DNA of 5,281 nt from the NCBI GenBank assembly GCA_020050955.1, contig JAGVJT010000236.1, positions 1 through 5,281 on the forward strand. Direction: 5' to 3'. The position numbers and the translations under genes are program-made. The stretch comes from Legionellales bacterium. GTDB taxonomy: Bacteria; Pseudomonadota; Gammaproteobacteria; Legionellales; Legionellaceae. Shown here piece by piece: positions 1 to 5,281 of the stretch. The notes below the pieces were generated by a model, which saw only the letters and a list, made by a program, of their open reading frames with translations, was not told the origin of the DNA and did no database searches. Numbering within the stretch: the stretch's first letter is position 1; the number at the start of each line of letters is the position of its first letter.

Positions 1-1
1 G

Positions 2-313
2 TCAGGAACTGTTTGCGTTGCGGTAGGCTCACAAGGAACAGCTCCTCTTGTTCTACAAAGCATTGCTGGTGGAGCTTGGTCAAATGTCACGCCACCAAGC
101 CTTTCGTCGCTGAGTGGAACACTCTCGTCTGTAAGCTGTACAGGTGATTTTCCGAACACAGCATGTTCCGTAACAGGGCTAAATTTATCGACGTTAACAG
201 CAATTGTCACTTCGATGTTATATTCTAGCAATAATGGTACAACCAATATTTCCTGGTTTTTACAAAAAGAGTTACCCCCAGGTGCCTCGCTAACGGCAAG
301 TGCCACAACATAA
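2..313 (+). CDS. C-terminal end of a secreted-looking repeat protein (partial)
   Basis: An open frame runs from the window edge to a TAA at 311-313, giving 103 residues; the start lies outside the window. The protein is rich in Ser, Thr, Gly and Ala and has few charged residues. It shows about one and a half copies of a repeat with the pattern C-x-(A)V-G, then a short polar stretch, an aromatic in a G-x-W or S-W context, Pro residues, and L-S-S-V-S-C. The two recognisable starts are CVAVG (residues 5-9) and CSVTG (about residues 57-61). Repeats of this sort, with a Cys at each end of a strand and a G-W turn, are familiar from predicted beta-propeller-like extracellular or envelope proteins; that assignment is inference. 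Extracytoplasmic location is suggested by composition and paired Cys, but any signal peptide is off-window. It is on the same strand as metG but separated by about 200 bases with hairpins, so probably a separate transcription unit. Function unknown. Confidence 0.72.
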   Translation, partial: SGTVCVAVGSQGTAPLVLQSIAGGAWSNVTPPSLSSLSGTLSSVSCTGDFPNTACSVTGLNLSTLTAIVTSMLYSSNNGTTNISWFLQKELPPGASLTASATT

Positions 314-338
314 AAACCTCGCATTTCACCACCATAAG

Positions 339-373
339 TCCTACGTCCCTCGATTTATTCGCAGGACGTAGGA
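339..373 (+). other. Perfect 10-bp stem-loop downstream of the repeat protein
   Basis: TCCTACGTCC at 339-348 is exactly complementary to GGACGTAGGA at 364-373, with a 15-base loop. It begins 25 bases after the stop of the upstream gene, so it may end or protect that transcript. No T-run follows the stem on the + strand and none follows closely on the - strand, so it is not a canonical intrinsic terminator. It could equally be an operator-like palindrome or part of a small RNA. Confidence 0.55.
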
Positions 374-442
374 GCATCGTGCATGGCCCCAAGCCAGGCC
401 TCTTAGATAAATCTAAAAACATAAAAAAGTTATCAAGCAACT

Positions 443-477
443 CGCATGTTTGCATTTCCGAGCACACTAAACATGCG
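443..477. promoter_or_regulatory. Perfect 9-bp inverted repeat at the metG promoter (candidate operator)
   Basis: CGCATGTTT at 443-451 and AAACATGCG at 469-477 are exact reverse complements separated by 17 bases (centre-to-centre 26). The right arm ends one base before the candidate -10 hexamer TATACT (479-484), and the left arm lies upstream of the likely -35 position. A dimeric regulator bound to both arms would cover the promoter. As RNA it would be outside the transcript if transcription starts near 491, so a DNA-level operator is the more natural reading. No family of regulator can be named. Confidence 0.45.
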
Positions 478-484
478 CTATACT
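456..484 (+). promoter_or_regulatory. Candidate sigma70 promoter of the metG-rnfB-nth operon
   Basis: The -10 hexamer TATACT at 479-484 matches the consensus at 5 of 6 positions. At 17-base spacing the -35 position is TTCCGA (456-461), only about 3 of 6, so the -35 element is weak. Transcription would begin near 490-492, giving a leader of roughly 23 bases to the ATG at 514. The weak -35 and the adjacent inverted repeat would fit a regulated promoter. Confidence 0.35.
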
Positions 485-513
485 TGATTCCTTTTCGTTC
501 TATGAGCTTGTTC

Positions 514-2160
514 ATGACACCTCGACGCCTACTTATAACCAGTGCATTACCTTATGCGAATGGCCCACTTCACTTGGGTCACCTTGTTGAACACATTCAA
601 ACCGACATTTGGGTTCGAACACAACGCATGCTAGGGCACACCTGCATCAGTATTTGTGGTGACGATGCTCATGGCACGCCCATCATGCTTAAAGCCGAAC
701 AATTAGGTATCACGCCAGAGGCATTGACCGCGGACATTAAAGTAAGCCACGAACATGATTTTAATGCGTTTGATATTCAATACGACATGTACCACACCAC
801 GCATTCACCAGAAAACAAGGCGCTTGCAGAATTAATTTACACGCGCTTGCTTAATAACGGCGACATCATCAAAAAAACCATTCGCCAAGCCTTTGACCCC
901 ATCAAACAATTATTTTTACCTGACCGTTACGTCAAAGGCACATGCCCAAAGTGTAAAGCGGTTGATCAATACGGTGATAACTGCGAGGCCTGTGGGGCAA
1001 CTTACTCACCGACTGATTTAATTGATCCTGTTTCAGCATTATCTGGTGCAACACCGATTGAAAAAGAATCCGAGCATTATTTTTTCGATTTACCAAAATA
1101 CGAAACCATGCTTCAAGAATGGACACGTCAAGATCATTTACAAACCGAAGTTGCCAACAAACTTGATGAGTGGTTTGCTGCGGGCTTAAAACCATGGGAT
1201 ATCTCACGAGATGAGCCTTATTTCGGCTTCCCCATTCCTGGCGCACCCACCAAGTATTTTTACGTCTGGCTTGATGCACCCATCGGTTATATGGCGAGCT
1301 TTAAAAAATGCTGCGATGAACAAGGTGTATCGTTTGATGAATTTTGGGCATCCTCTTCTACAACTGAACTCTATCACTTTGTCGGTAAAGACATTGTTTA
1401 TTTTCATGCGCTTTTTTGGCCTGCCATGCTTGCAGGCAGTGGGCATCGATTGCCTACGTCTATTTTTACCCATGGTTTTCTCACGGTTAATGGTCAAAAA
1501 ATGTCAAAATCTCGTGGCACATTCATTGACGCACGCACCTACCTTGATCACCTAAATCCTGAGTATTTACGGTATTATTTTGCAGCAAAGCTCAATGGGC
1601 GCGTTGAAGATCTCGATTTAAACTTTAACGATTTTCTACAACGCATCAATGCTGATCTTGTGGGTAAAGTTGTCAACATTGCCAGCCGATGCGCAGGCTT
1701 TATTAACAAACAATTTGATAATCAACTAGCTGGCACACTCGCCTCTCCTAGCCTCTATCAAGACATTTTAGGCATGCGAGAAATCATTGTTGATGCATTC
1801 GTTGAGCGCGATTACGCCAAAGCTATTCGTCACATCATGGATGCTGCTGCACGTGTTAACCAATACATTGACGCCGAAAAACCATGGACATTGGCAAAAG
1901 ATCCCGCTAATAGTGCACAAGTTCAATCCATCTGCACCATGGGTTTAAATTTATTTCGATTATTAATCACCTATTTAAAACCTGTTTTGCCACAAATGGC
2001 CAACGCTGCAGAACACTTTTTAAATTGTGAGTCACTCACATGGGCGGCCCTCGATAAACCACTTCTAGCGCAACCCATTCGTGCATTTACACCGTTGATG
2101 ATGCGTGTTGAACAAGCCAAAATTGATGCGCTACTCGCCGCTCAACAAGGAAAGAAATGA
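514..2160 (+). CDS. metG: Methionyl-tRNA synthetase, short form lacking the C-terminal dimerisation domain
   Basis: Charges tRNA-Met with methionine using ATP; cytoplasmic and essential. With the ATG at 514 the product is 548 residues. Visible signatures are the class I HLGH at residues 20-23, the zinc knuckle cysteines 144, 147, 157 and 160 (CPKC...CEAC), the KMSKS loop at 329-333, and the anticodon-recognition residues N388, R392 and W458, equivalent to N391, R395 and W461 of E. coli. The frame is open back to an ATG at 379 and contains another ATG at 502. 514 is preferred because the protein then aligns with the family N-terminus (short lead into LPYANG), but no strong Shine-Dalgarno precedes either 502 or 514. 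E. coli MetG has about 677 residues; this one stops just after the anticodon-binding helical domain, so the OB-fold tRNA-binding/dimerisation domain is absent. This is not a frameshift, because rnfB starts at the stop codon. First gene of an operon with rnfB and nth. Confidence 0.96.
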   Translation: MTPRRLLITSALPYANGPLHLGHLVEHIQTDIWVRTQRMLGHTCISICGDDAHGTPIMLKAEQLGITPEALTADIKVSHEHDFNAFDIQYDMYHTTHSPENKALAELIYTRLLNNGDIIKKTIRQAFDPIKQLFLPDRYVKGTCPKCKAVDQYGDNCEACGATYSPTDLIDPVSALSGATPIEKESEHYFFDLPKYETMLQEWTRQDHLQTEVANKLDEWFAAGLKPWDISRDEPYFGFPIPGAPTKYFYVWLDAPIGYMASFKKCCDEQGVSFDEFWASSSTTELYHFVGKDIVYFHALFWPAMLAGSGHRLPTSIFTHGFLTVNGQKMSKSRGTFIDARTYLDHLNPEYLRYYFAAKLNGRVEDLDLNFNDFLQRINADLVGKVVNIASRCAGFINKQFDNQLAGTLASPSLYQDILGMREIIVDAFVERDYAKAIRHIMDAAARVNQYIDAEKPWTLAKDPANSAQVQSICTMGLNLFRLLITYLKPVLPQMANAAEHFLNCESLTWAALDKPLLAQPIRAFTPLMMRVEQAKIDALLAAQQGKK

Positions 2161-2768
2161 CACTTGCGAACGAACTTGATCAGCTGCTGCCTCAAACGCA
2201 ATGTGGTGAGTGTGGTTATCCTGGCTGCTTACCTTATGCACAAGCGATGGCCGCCAAAAGTGCCCCGATTGATCGCTGCCCCCCTGGTGGCATTGAAACG
2301 CTCAAAAAACTTGGTCAGCATCTTCATATCGACCCTACACCTTATTTCGCCGATAAAGCGCGATTATCGCGCGCGCCATCCCTTGCGGTTATTCGAGAAG
2401 TAGAATGCATTGGTTGTACAAAATGCATTCAAGCATGCCCTGTGGACGCCATTATTGGTAGTGCAAAACACATGCATTCGGTTTTAGCACATGAGTGCAC
2501 AGGTTGTGGATTGTGCGTTAGCCCATGCCCTGTGGACTGCATTGACATCATCCCACAAGAGCAGGCAACCTATGATCACAATCTTGCACGCTCACGCTTT
2601 CAAGCCAAAAAAGTACGAACATTACGAGAGGAGCATGAAAAAGCGCAATCTTACCGTGAAAAGCGTCGAATGACGCCGAAAAATGATGCGCACCAACACG
2701 ATAAACAAGCCAAAATGGATTATATTTTAGAAGCACTTGCACGGGTTAAAACCAAAGGGAAACCATGA
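2157..2768 (+). CDS. rnfB: RnfB/RsxB-like electron-transfer iron-sulphur protein, soluble form
   Basis: 203 residues. The N-terminal Fe-S domain has C16, C19, C24 and C41 in the RnfB arrangement (CGECGYPGC followed by RCPPGG). Two ferredoxin-type [4Fe-4S] motifs follow: C84-C87-C90-C94 and C114-C117-C120-C124, each ending C-P. The best match in memory is RnfB/RsxB, the ferredoxin-like subunit of the Rnf/Rsx complex. Unlike E. coli RsxB it begins directly at the Fe-S domain and lacks the N-terminal membrane helix, so it should be cytoplasmic. After about residue 140 comes a Lys/Arg/Glu/His-rich, probably helical tail with no cysteines. The ATG overlaps the metG stop (ATGA); AAGGA at 2147-2151, five bases upstream, supports this start. 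nth follows by the same type of overlap. No rnfA, C, D, G or E is visible, so the electron partner is unknown; stand-alone soluble RnfB-like proteins next to nth are, from memory, also found in some betaproteobacteria. Confidence 0.9.
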   Translation: MTLANELDQLLPQTQCGECGYPGCLPYAQAMAAKSAPIDRCPPGGIETLKKLGQHLHIDPTPYFADKARLSRAPSLAVIREVECIGCTKCIQACPVDAIIGSAKHMHSVLAHECTGCGLCVSPCPVDCIDIIPQEQATYDHNLARSRFQAKKVRTLREEHEKAQSYREKRRMTPKNDAHQHDKQAKMDYILEALARVKTKGKP

Positions 2769-3415
2769 ATCAGCAAACACGCGACGAAATCTTCGAGCGT
2801 TTTTCTCATCAAAACCCACGTCCAACAACAGAACTTCAATACACCTCATCTTTTGAGCTTTTAATTGCTGTCATGTTATCCGCACAAGCGACCGATATTA
2901 GCGTCAATAAAGCCACGGCAAAATTATTCCCTATCGCCAATACACCACAAACCATTCTTGCATTAGGCGAAGAAAAATTAAAGTCATTCATTAAAACCAT
3001 CGGATTATTCAACACAAAAGCTGCAAACATAATCAAAACATGCCAATGCTTGTTGGAACATCACCAGGGTAATGTTCCTGCGACACGTGAGGCATTAGAA
3101 AAGCTACCTGGCGTTGGACGAAAAACAGCGAACGTTGTTTTAAACACAGCCTTTGGCGAACCGACCATGGCGGTGGACACGCATATTTTTCGTGTCGCCA
3201 ACCGCACCGGGATTGCACCAGGAAAAACGCCACTTGCGGTTGAATACGCGCTACTTAAAAATATCAGCCCGCGTTTTTTACAGGACGCTCACCACTGGTT
3301 AATCTTGCACGGCCGTTATGTCTGCACCGCGCGCAATCCACATTGCGCGACCTGCCCGATTCGTGATCTTTGTGAGTATCAAGATAAGACACATATCCTC
3401 AGTACGTCACCCTGA
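2765..3415 (+). CDS. nth: Endonuclease III, DNA glycosylase/AP lyase
   Basis: 216 residues. Removes oxidised pyrimidines and nicks the abasic site in base-excision repair. The helix-hairpin-helix LPGVGRKTA holds the catalytic lysine K120, and VDTHI holds the catalytic aspartate D138, the same numbers as in E. coli Nth. The [4Fe-4S] loop cysteines are C187, C194, C197 and C203 (C-x6-C-x2-C-x5-C), again identical in position, so the enzyme should be fully active. The start overlaps the rnfB stop by four bases (ATGA), with an AAGGGA Shine-Dalgarno at 2755-2760. The C-terminus (after DKTHI) is about five residues longer than E. coli Nth; these extra codons and the TGA lie in the beginning of the downstream intergenic repeat. 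The last gene of the metG operon; convergent with glmU. Confidence 0.97.
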   Translation: MNQQTRDEIFERFSHQNPRPTTELQYTSSFELLIAVMLSAQATDISVNKATAKLFPIANTPQTILALGEEKLKSFIKTIGLFNTKAANIIKTCQCLLEHHQGNVPATREALEKLPGVGRKTANVVLNTAFGEPTMAVDTHIFRVANRTGIAPGKTPLAVEYALLKNISPRFLQDAHHWLILHGRYVCTARNPHCATCPIRDLCEYQDKTHILSTSP

Positions 3416-3459
3416 AAGCGACGTAACTGCTTGAAGGATCCCCTGAAACACACGTCTTT

Positions 3460-3528
3460 TCGAGCGCAGCGAGAAATCTCTTCCATTAAAGCGTGTGCTA
3501 CAACGAGGAGATCTCTCACTATGCTCGA
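3460..3528. other. Imperfect hairpin formed by repeat copies B and C
   Basis: The 21 bases at 3460-3480 and 3508-3528 are reverse complements at 17 of 21 positions, with a 27-base loop. CACACG at 3449-3454 also has its complement CGTGTG at 3492-3497 inside this loop, allowing an alternative pairing. No T-run follows on either strand, so if it ends transcription from nth or glmU it is not by the standard intrinsic mechanism. Confidence 0.5.
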
Positions 3529-3568
3529 GATGACGTAGAGAGTCATCCCGAGACATAGTTGATCTCCT
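3506..3568. other. Alternative hairpin formed by repeat copies C and D
   Basis: AGGAGATC at 3506-3513 pairs exactly with GATCTCCT at 3561-3568, and CTCGAGATGAC at 3524-3534 pairs with GTCATCCCGAG at 3542-3552 with one mismatch, closing a 7-base loop (3535-3541). Copy C can therefore pair with either B or D but not both. The short loop makes this the likelier fold; it sits between two convergent genes and could act as a transcript-end stabiliser for both. Confidence 0.5.
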
Positions 3569-3590
3569 GAATATAGCGCAAGCTTCCCCA

Positions 3591-4994
3591 TTACTTCGAT
3601 TCATCAACCGCGTGTTCTTCTTGTTTTTTTTGAGGTCGACGCCAACCATAAACTGTTTTTTGTCTCGACTCTGTCAAGGTTAACTCTTCAGATGGCACGG
3701 ATTTACGAATTGTACTTCCTGCGCCAATGGTTGCATTTTTACCAATGATCACAGGGGCGACTAATTGTGTATCTGAACCAATAAAAACACCATCTTCAAT
3801 AATGGTTTGATGCTTATTCACGCCATCATAATTACACGTGATCGTACCCGCACCAATATTCACATCCTTTCCAATCGTCACATCGCCAAGATAGCTTAAG
3901 TGGCTCGCTTTGCTGTTGGTATCAAACGATGCATTTTTTGTTTCAACAAAGTTCCCAATTTTGCAATGCGAAGCAAGCACGGTTCCTGGTCGTATGCGAG
4001 CAAAAGGCCCAACATCACACGCATCACCAATCACACATCCCTCAAGCACGCTGTGTGATTTAATACGACAATTCTTGCCAATAATAACATTGTTAAGTGT
4101 GCAATTTGGCTCAACATAACTTCCTTCACCAATACTAACGTTTCCTGAAAAAACAACATTCACATCAATAAGAACATCTTGTTCACACAGCAATTCACCA
4201 CGAATATCAATGCGTGCGGGATCCATAAGACTCACACCTAGCGCCATCAACTGCTCAGCTAATCTTGCCTGCCATGCTCGCTCTAACAATGCAAGTTGCA
4301 TTCGATTATTCACACCTTGAATCGAGCTCATATTACGTTCTTGAATAGAGTAAATAGGCGTATCATCATGCACCGCCATGGCAATGATATCTGTTAAATA
4401 ATATTCTTTTTGAGCGTTTTTACTGCTTAGCTGCGGCAACCAACGCGCAAAATCTTTCGCACACGCACAACAAATTCCTGTGTAAATTTCACGAATTTGT
4501 CGAATGGCATCGCTGGCATCTTTTTCCTCAACAATCGCACAAATACGATGATCTTCATCACGCACAATACGCCCAAGCCCTGTCGGATCCTCAACATCAG
4601 CAACCAATAAAGCCAACGATGACTGCTTTTCAGAAGACATCACTTGTGCCGTTAAAGCGCGTAATGTTTCCACTTGAATTAAAGGAACATCTGCTGATAA
4701 AACTAAAATATCATGTTCAAGAGGAATACCAGGAAGCGCTTGCAACACAGCATGCCCTGTTCCCAACTGCTCCGTTTGCACCACCCATTGCACAGGGAGT
4801 GCTGCTAATTCTCGACGAATACGCTCACCACCATGCCCAATCACCACATGAATCTGAAGAGGGTTTAATGCCTGTGCCGCTTCCACAACACGTTGTAACA
4901 TAGCCTTGCCTCCGACCTGATGCAAAACCTTCGGTGTTGATGAGTGCATGCGTTTGCCTTGCCCTGCAGCTAAAATAATCACATGTAACGGCAT
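3591..4994 (-). CDS. glmU: Bifunctional GlmU: GlcN-1-P acetyltransferase / GlcNAc-1-P uridyltransferase
   Basis: 467 residues, against 456 in E. coli; makes UDP-N-acetylglucosamine for peptidoglycan and LPS. The N-terminal pyrophosphorylase domain (about 1-230) has the LAAGxGxRM loop (8-16), K22, QLGTGHA (76-82), and metal-binding D102 and N229. The C-terminal left-handed beta-helix (about 251-450) has many hexapeptide repeats and the acetyltransferase residues R335, K353, H365 (catalytic base), Y368, N379, N388, Y389 and S407, each two above the E. coli number. It ends GWRRP plus a charged tail about ten residues longer than in E. coli. Two sugar-site positions differ from E. coli: L140 for Y139, and Y171 for N169 (EIYTG instead of EINTG). 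The ATG is supported by AGGA (5005-5008 on the opposite strand), ten bases upstream, and by alignment of the N-terminus. Lies 66 bases after ansA with its own promoter. Confidence 0.97.
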   Translation of the reverse strand: MPLHVIILAAGQGKRMHSSTPKVLHQVGGKAMLQRVVEAAQALNPLQIHVVIGHGGERIRRELAALPVQWVVQTEQLGTGHAVLQALPGIPLEHDILVLSADVPLIQVETLRALTAQVMSSEKQSSLALLVADVEDPTGLGRIVRDEDHRICAIVEEKDASDAIRQIREIYTGICCACAKDFARWLPQLSSKNAQKEYYLTDIIAMAVHDDTPIYSIQERNMSSIQGVNNRMQLALLERAWQARLAEQLMALGVSLMDPARIDIRGELLCEQDVLIDVNVVFSGNVSIGEGSYVEPNCTLNNVIIGKNCRIKSHSVLEGCVIGDACDVGPFARIRPGTVLASHCKIGNFVETKNASFDTNSKASHLSYLGDVTIGKDVNIGAGTITCNYDGVNKHQTIIEDGVFIGSDTQLVAPVIIGKNATIGAGSTIRKSVPSEELTLTESRQKTVYGWRRPQKKQEEHAVDESK

Positions 4995-5030
4995 AATGGA
5001 TACATCCTGAGGAATCGTTTAATGGTGCTC

Positions 5031-5059
5031 ATCATAAGGAAATTCAGGTAAGTTGACAA
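5031..5059 (-). promoter_or_regulatory. Strong sigma70-like promoter for glmU
   Basis: Read on the - strand, TTGTCA (5059-5054) is followed after exactly 17 bases by TATGAT (5036-5031); each hexamer matches the consensus at 5 of 6 positions. Transcription would start near 5024, leaving a leader of about 30 bases that contains the AGGA ribosome site. The -35 box sits in the loop and 3' arm of the ansA end hairpin, so the two elements share DNA. Confidence 0.65.
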
Positions 5060-5071
5060 TTCAACTTACCT
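5046..5071 (-). terminator. Perfect 11-bp hairpin at the ansA stop codon, weak terminator candidate
   Basis: AGGTAAGTTGA and TCAACTTACCT are exact complements with a 4-base loop (5057-5060). In the ansA transcript the 5' arm encodes the last residues and ends with the TGA stop; the 3' arm is untranslated. The stem is A/T-rich (4 G/C of 11 pairs) and is followed by GAATTTCC rather than a clean T-run, so termination would be partial at best. Ribosomes finishing ansA would cover the 5' arm, which could link read-through to translation. Confidence 0.42.
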
Positions 5072-5281
5072 CTCCCACGAGGTTTTCTTCTATTTTTTGT
5101 TTGATGATGGACTTATCTTGATATTTACTCATCAAATACAGTAATTTGGAATGCACAGCTTCTGTCGTCATGTCATGGCCACTGATAAGACCGATTTGAT
5201 TTAAAGCATGCCCCGTCGCGTACTGATCCATTTCCACACATCCATGCTGACATTGGCTGCAATTGACAATCAGCATACCAC
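5061..5281 (-). CDS. ansA: L-asparaginase type I, C-terminal end (partial)
   Basis: The last 73 or so codons of a gene entering from the right edge on the - strand, ending with TGA at 5063-5061. The frame stays open past the ATG at 5276 (the preceding codon is Gly), so that ATG is internal and not the start. The visible sequence, GMLIVNCSQCQHG, YATGHAL, GLISGHDMTTEA and SKLLYLMS, follows the C-terminal domain of E. coli asparaginase I (VVVNLTQC, YATGNAL, GADMTVEA, KLHYLLS). The family hydrolyses asparagine to aspartate and ammonia in the cytoplasm. The catalytic Thr/Asp/Lys residues are in the N-terminal part outside the window, so activity cannot be judged. Ends NLVGEVS, close to the family's usual end. 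Upstream of, and co-directional with, glmU. Confidence 0.88.
   Translation of the reverse strand, partial: GMLIVNCSQCQHGCVEMDQYATGHALNQIGLISGHDMTTEAVHSKLLYLMSKYQDKSIIKQKIEENLVGEVS

Larger units (their letters stand above)
3406..3569. repeat. Mosaic of palindromic intergenic repeats (REP/BIME-like)
   Basis: Four diverged copies of a unit resembling GTCATCCCGAG, then a GCAGCGAG-like centre, then GATCTCCT can be read. Copy A, + orientation, 3406-3444, is the weakest and has an insertion. Copy B, +, is 3454-3483 (CGAGCGCAGCGAG then AAATCTC). Copy C, - orientation, is 3505-3535. Copy D, +, is 3541-3569. Together they fill most of the 175-base gap between the convergent nth and glmU. Short palindromic units in alternating orientation outside genes are typical of REP/BIME elements; similar-looking GTCATCCCGAG-type repeats are known to me from several bacterial genomes, but copy number elsewhere in this genome cannot be judged. 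No coding potential is seen here. Confidence 0.65.

Noticed and set aside
403..416. TTAGAT-AA-ATCTAA small palindrome followed by A-rich sequence
   Set aside because: Only 6 A/T-rich pairs with a 2-base loop, and the A-run would need to be on the opposite side to make a - strand terminator meaningful for any gene here.
225..515. 96-codon open frame on the - strand across the repeat-protein end and metG leader
   Set aside because: It has no recognisable motifs, overlaps the end of the repeat-protein gene and the metG promoter, and reads through both palindromes. It looks like a chance open frame.
1211..1555. 114-codon + strand open frame inside metG, and - strand frames at 932-1279 and 1204-1497
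   Set aside because: They lie wholly inside metG, whose conserved motifs run through the same bases in another frame. Their translations have no family features.
3406..3569. Possible CRISPR array in the repeat mosaic
   Set aside because: The units differ in sequence, spacing and orientation, with no uniform spacers and no cas genes nearby.
3379..3649. Small - strand open frames spanning the nth/glmU gap
   Set aside because: They translate the palindromic repeats and overlap the ends of two certain genes; repeats often create spurious short frames.
4619..4903. 94-codon + strand open frame opposite glmU
   Set aside because: It is antisense to the conserved GlmU uridyltransferase domain, lacks motifs and is explained by the codon use of glmU.
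5061..5276. Complete 71-residue small protein starting at the ATG at 5276-5274
   Set aside because: The frame continues beyond that ATG to the window edge and aligns with the C-terminal domain of asparaginase I, so it is a partial gene.

Overview
The window looks like chromosomal DNA of a gammaproteobacterium. MetG, Nth and GlmU can be lined up by eye with the E. coli proteins, with catalytic residues at the same or nearly the same numbers. The moderate-to-low G+C, the compact layout, the short MetG and the tail of a Cys/Gly/Ser-rich repeat protein fit a Legionellales/Coxiellaceae-like host. That placement is inference, not proof.

Left part (1-513): the 3' end of a secreted-looking repeat protein stops at 313. 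About 190-200 non-coding bases follow. They contain a perfect 10-bp hairpin (339-373) and a perfect 9-bp inverted repeat (443-477), whose right arm abuts a probable -10 box for metG.

Middle (514-3415, + strand): a three-gene operon metG-rnfB-nth, each junction being a 4-base ATGA stop/start overlap. metG encodes methionyl-tRNA synthetase without the C-terminal tRNA-binding/dimerisation domain. rnfB encodes an RnfB-type iron-sulphur protein with its cysteines intact but no membrane anchor and no other Rnf genes in view. nth encodes endonuclease III, a [4Fe-4S] base-excision-repair glycosylase.

Between the convergent nth and glmU (3406-3569) lies a mosaic of about four diverged copies of a ~30-base palindromic repeat in both orientations. 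The outermost copy appears to supply the last codons and stop of nth.

Right part (3591-5281, - strand): glmU (bifunctional UDP-GlcNAc synthesis, feeding peptidoglycan and LPS) lies downstream of the 3' end of a type I L-asparaginase gene (ansA). The 66-base gap is dense: a perfect 11-bp hairpin includes the ansA stop codon, and a strong sigma70-like promoter for glmU has its -35 box inside that hairpin.

No tRNA, rRNA, CRISPR array, insertion sequence or defence system was seen. The genes are mostly housekeeping. The points of interest are the orphan soluble RnfB, the repeat mosaic, and the two compact regulatory regions upstream of metG and glmU.
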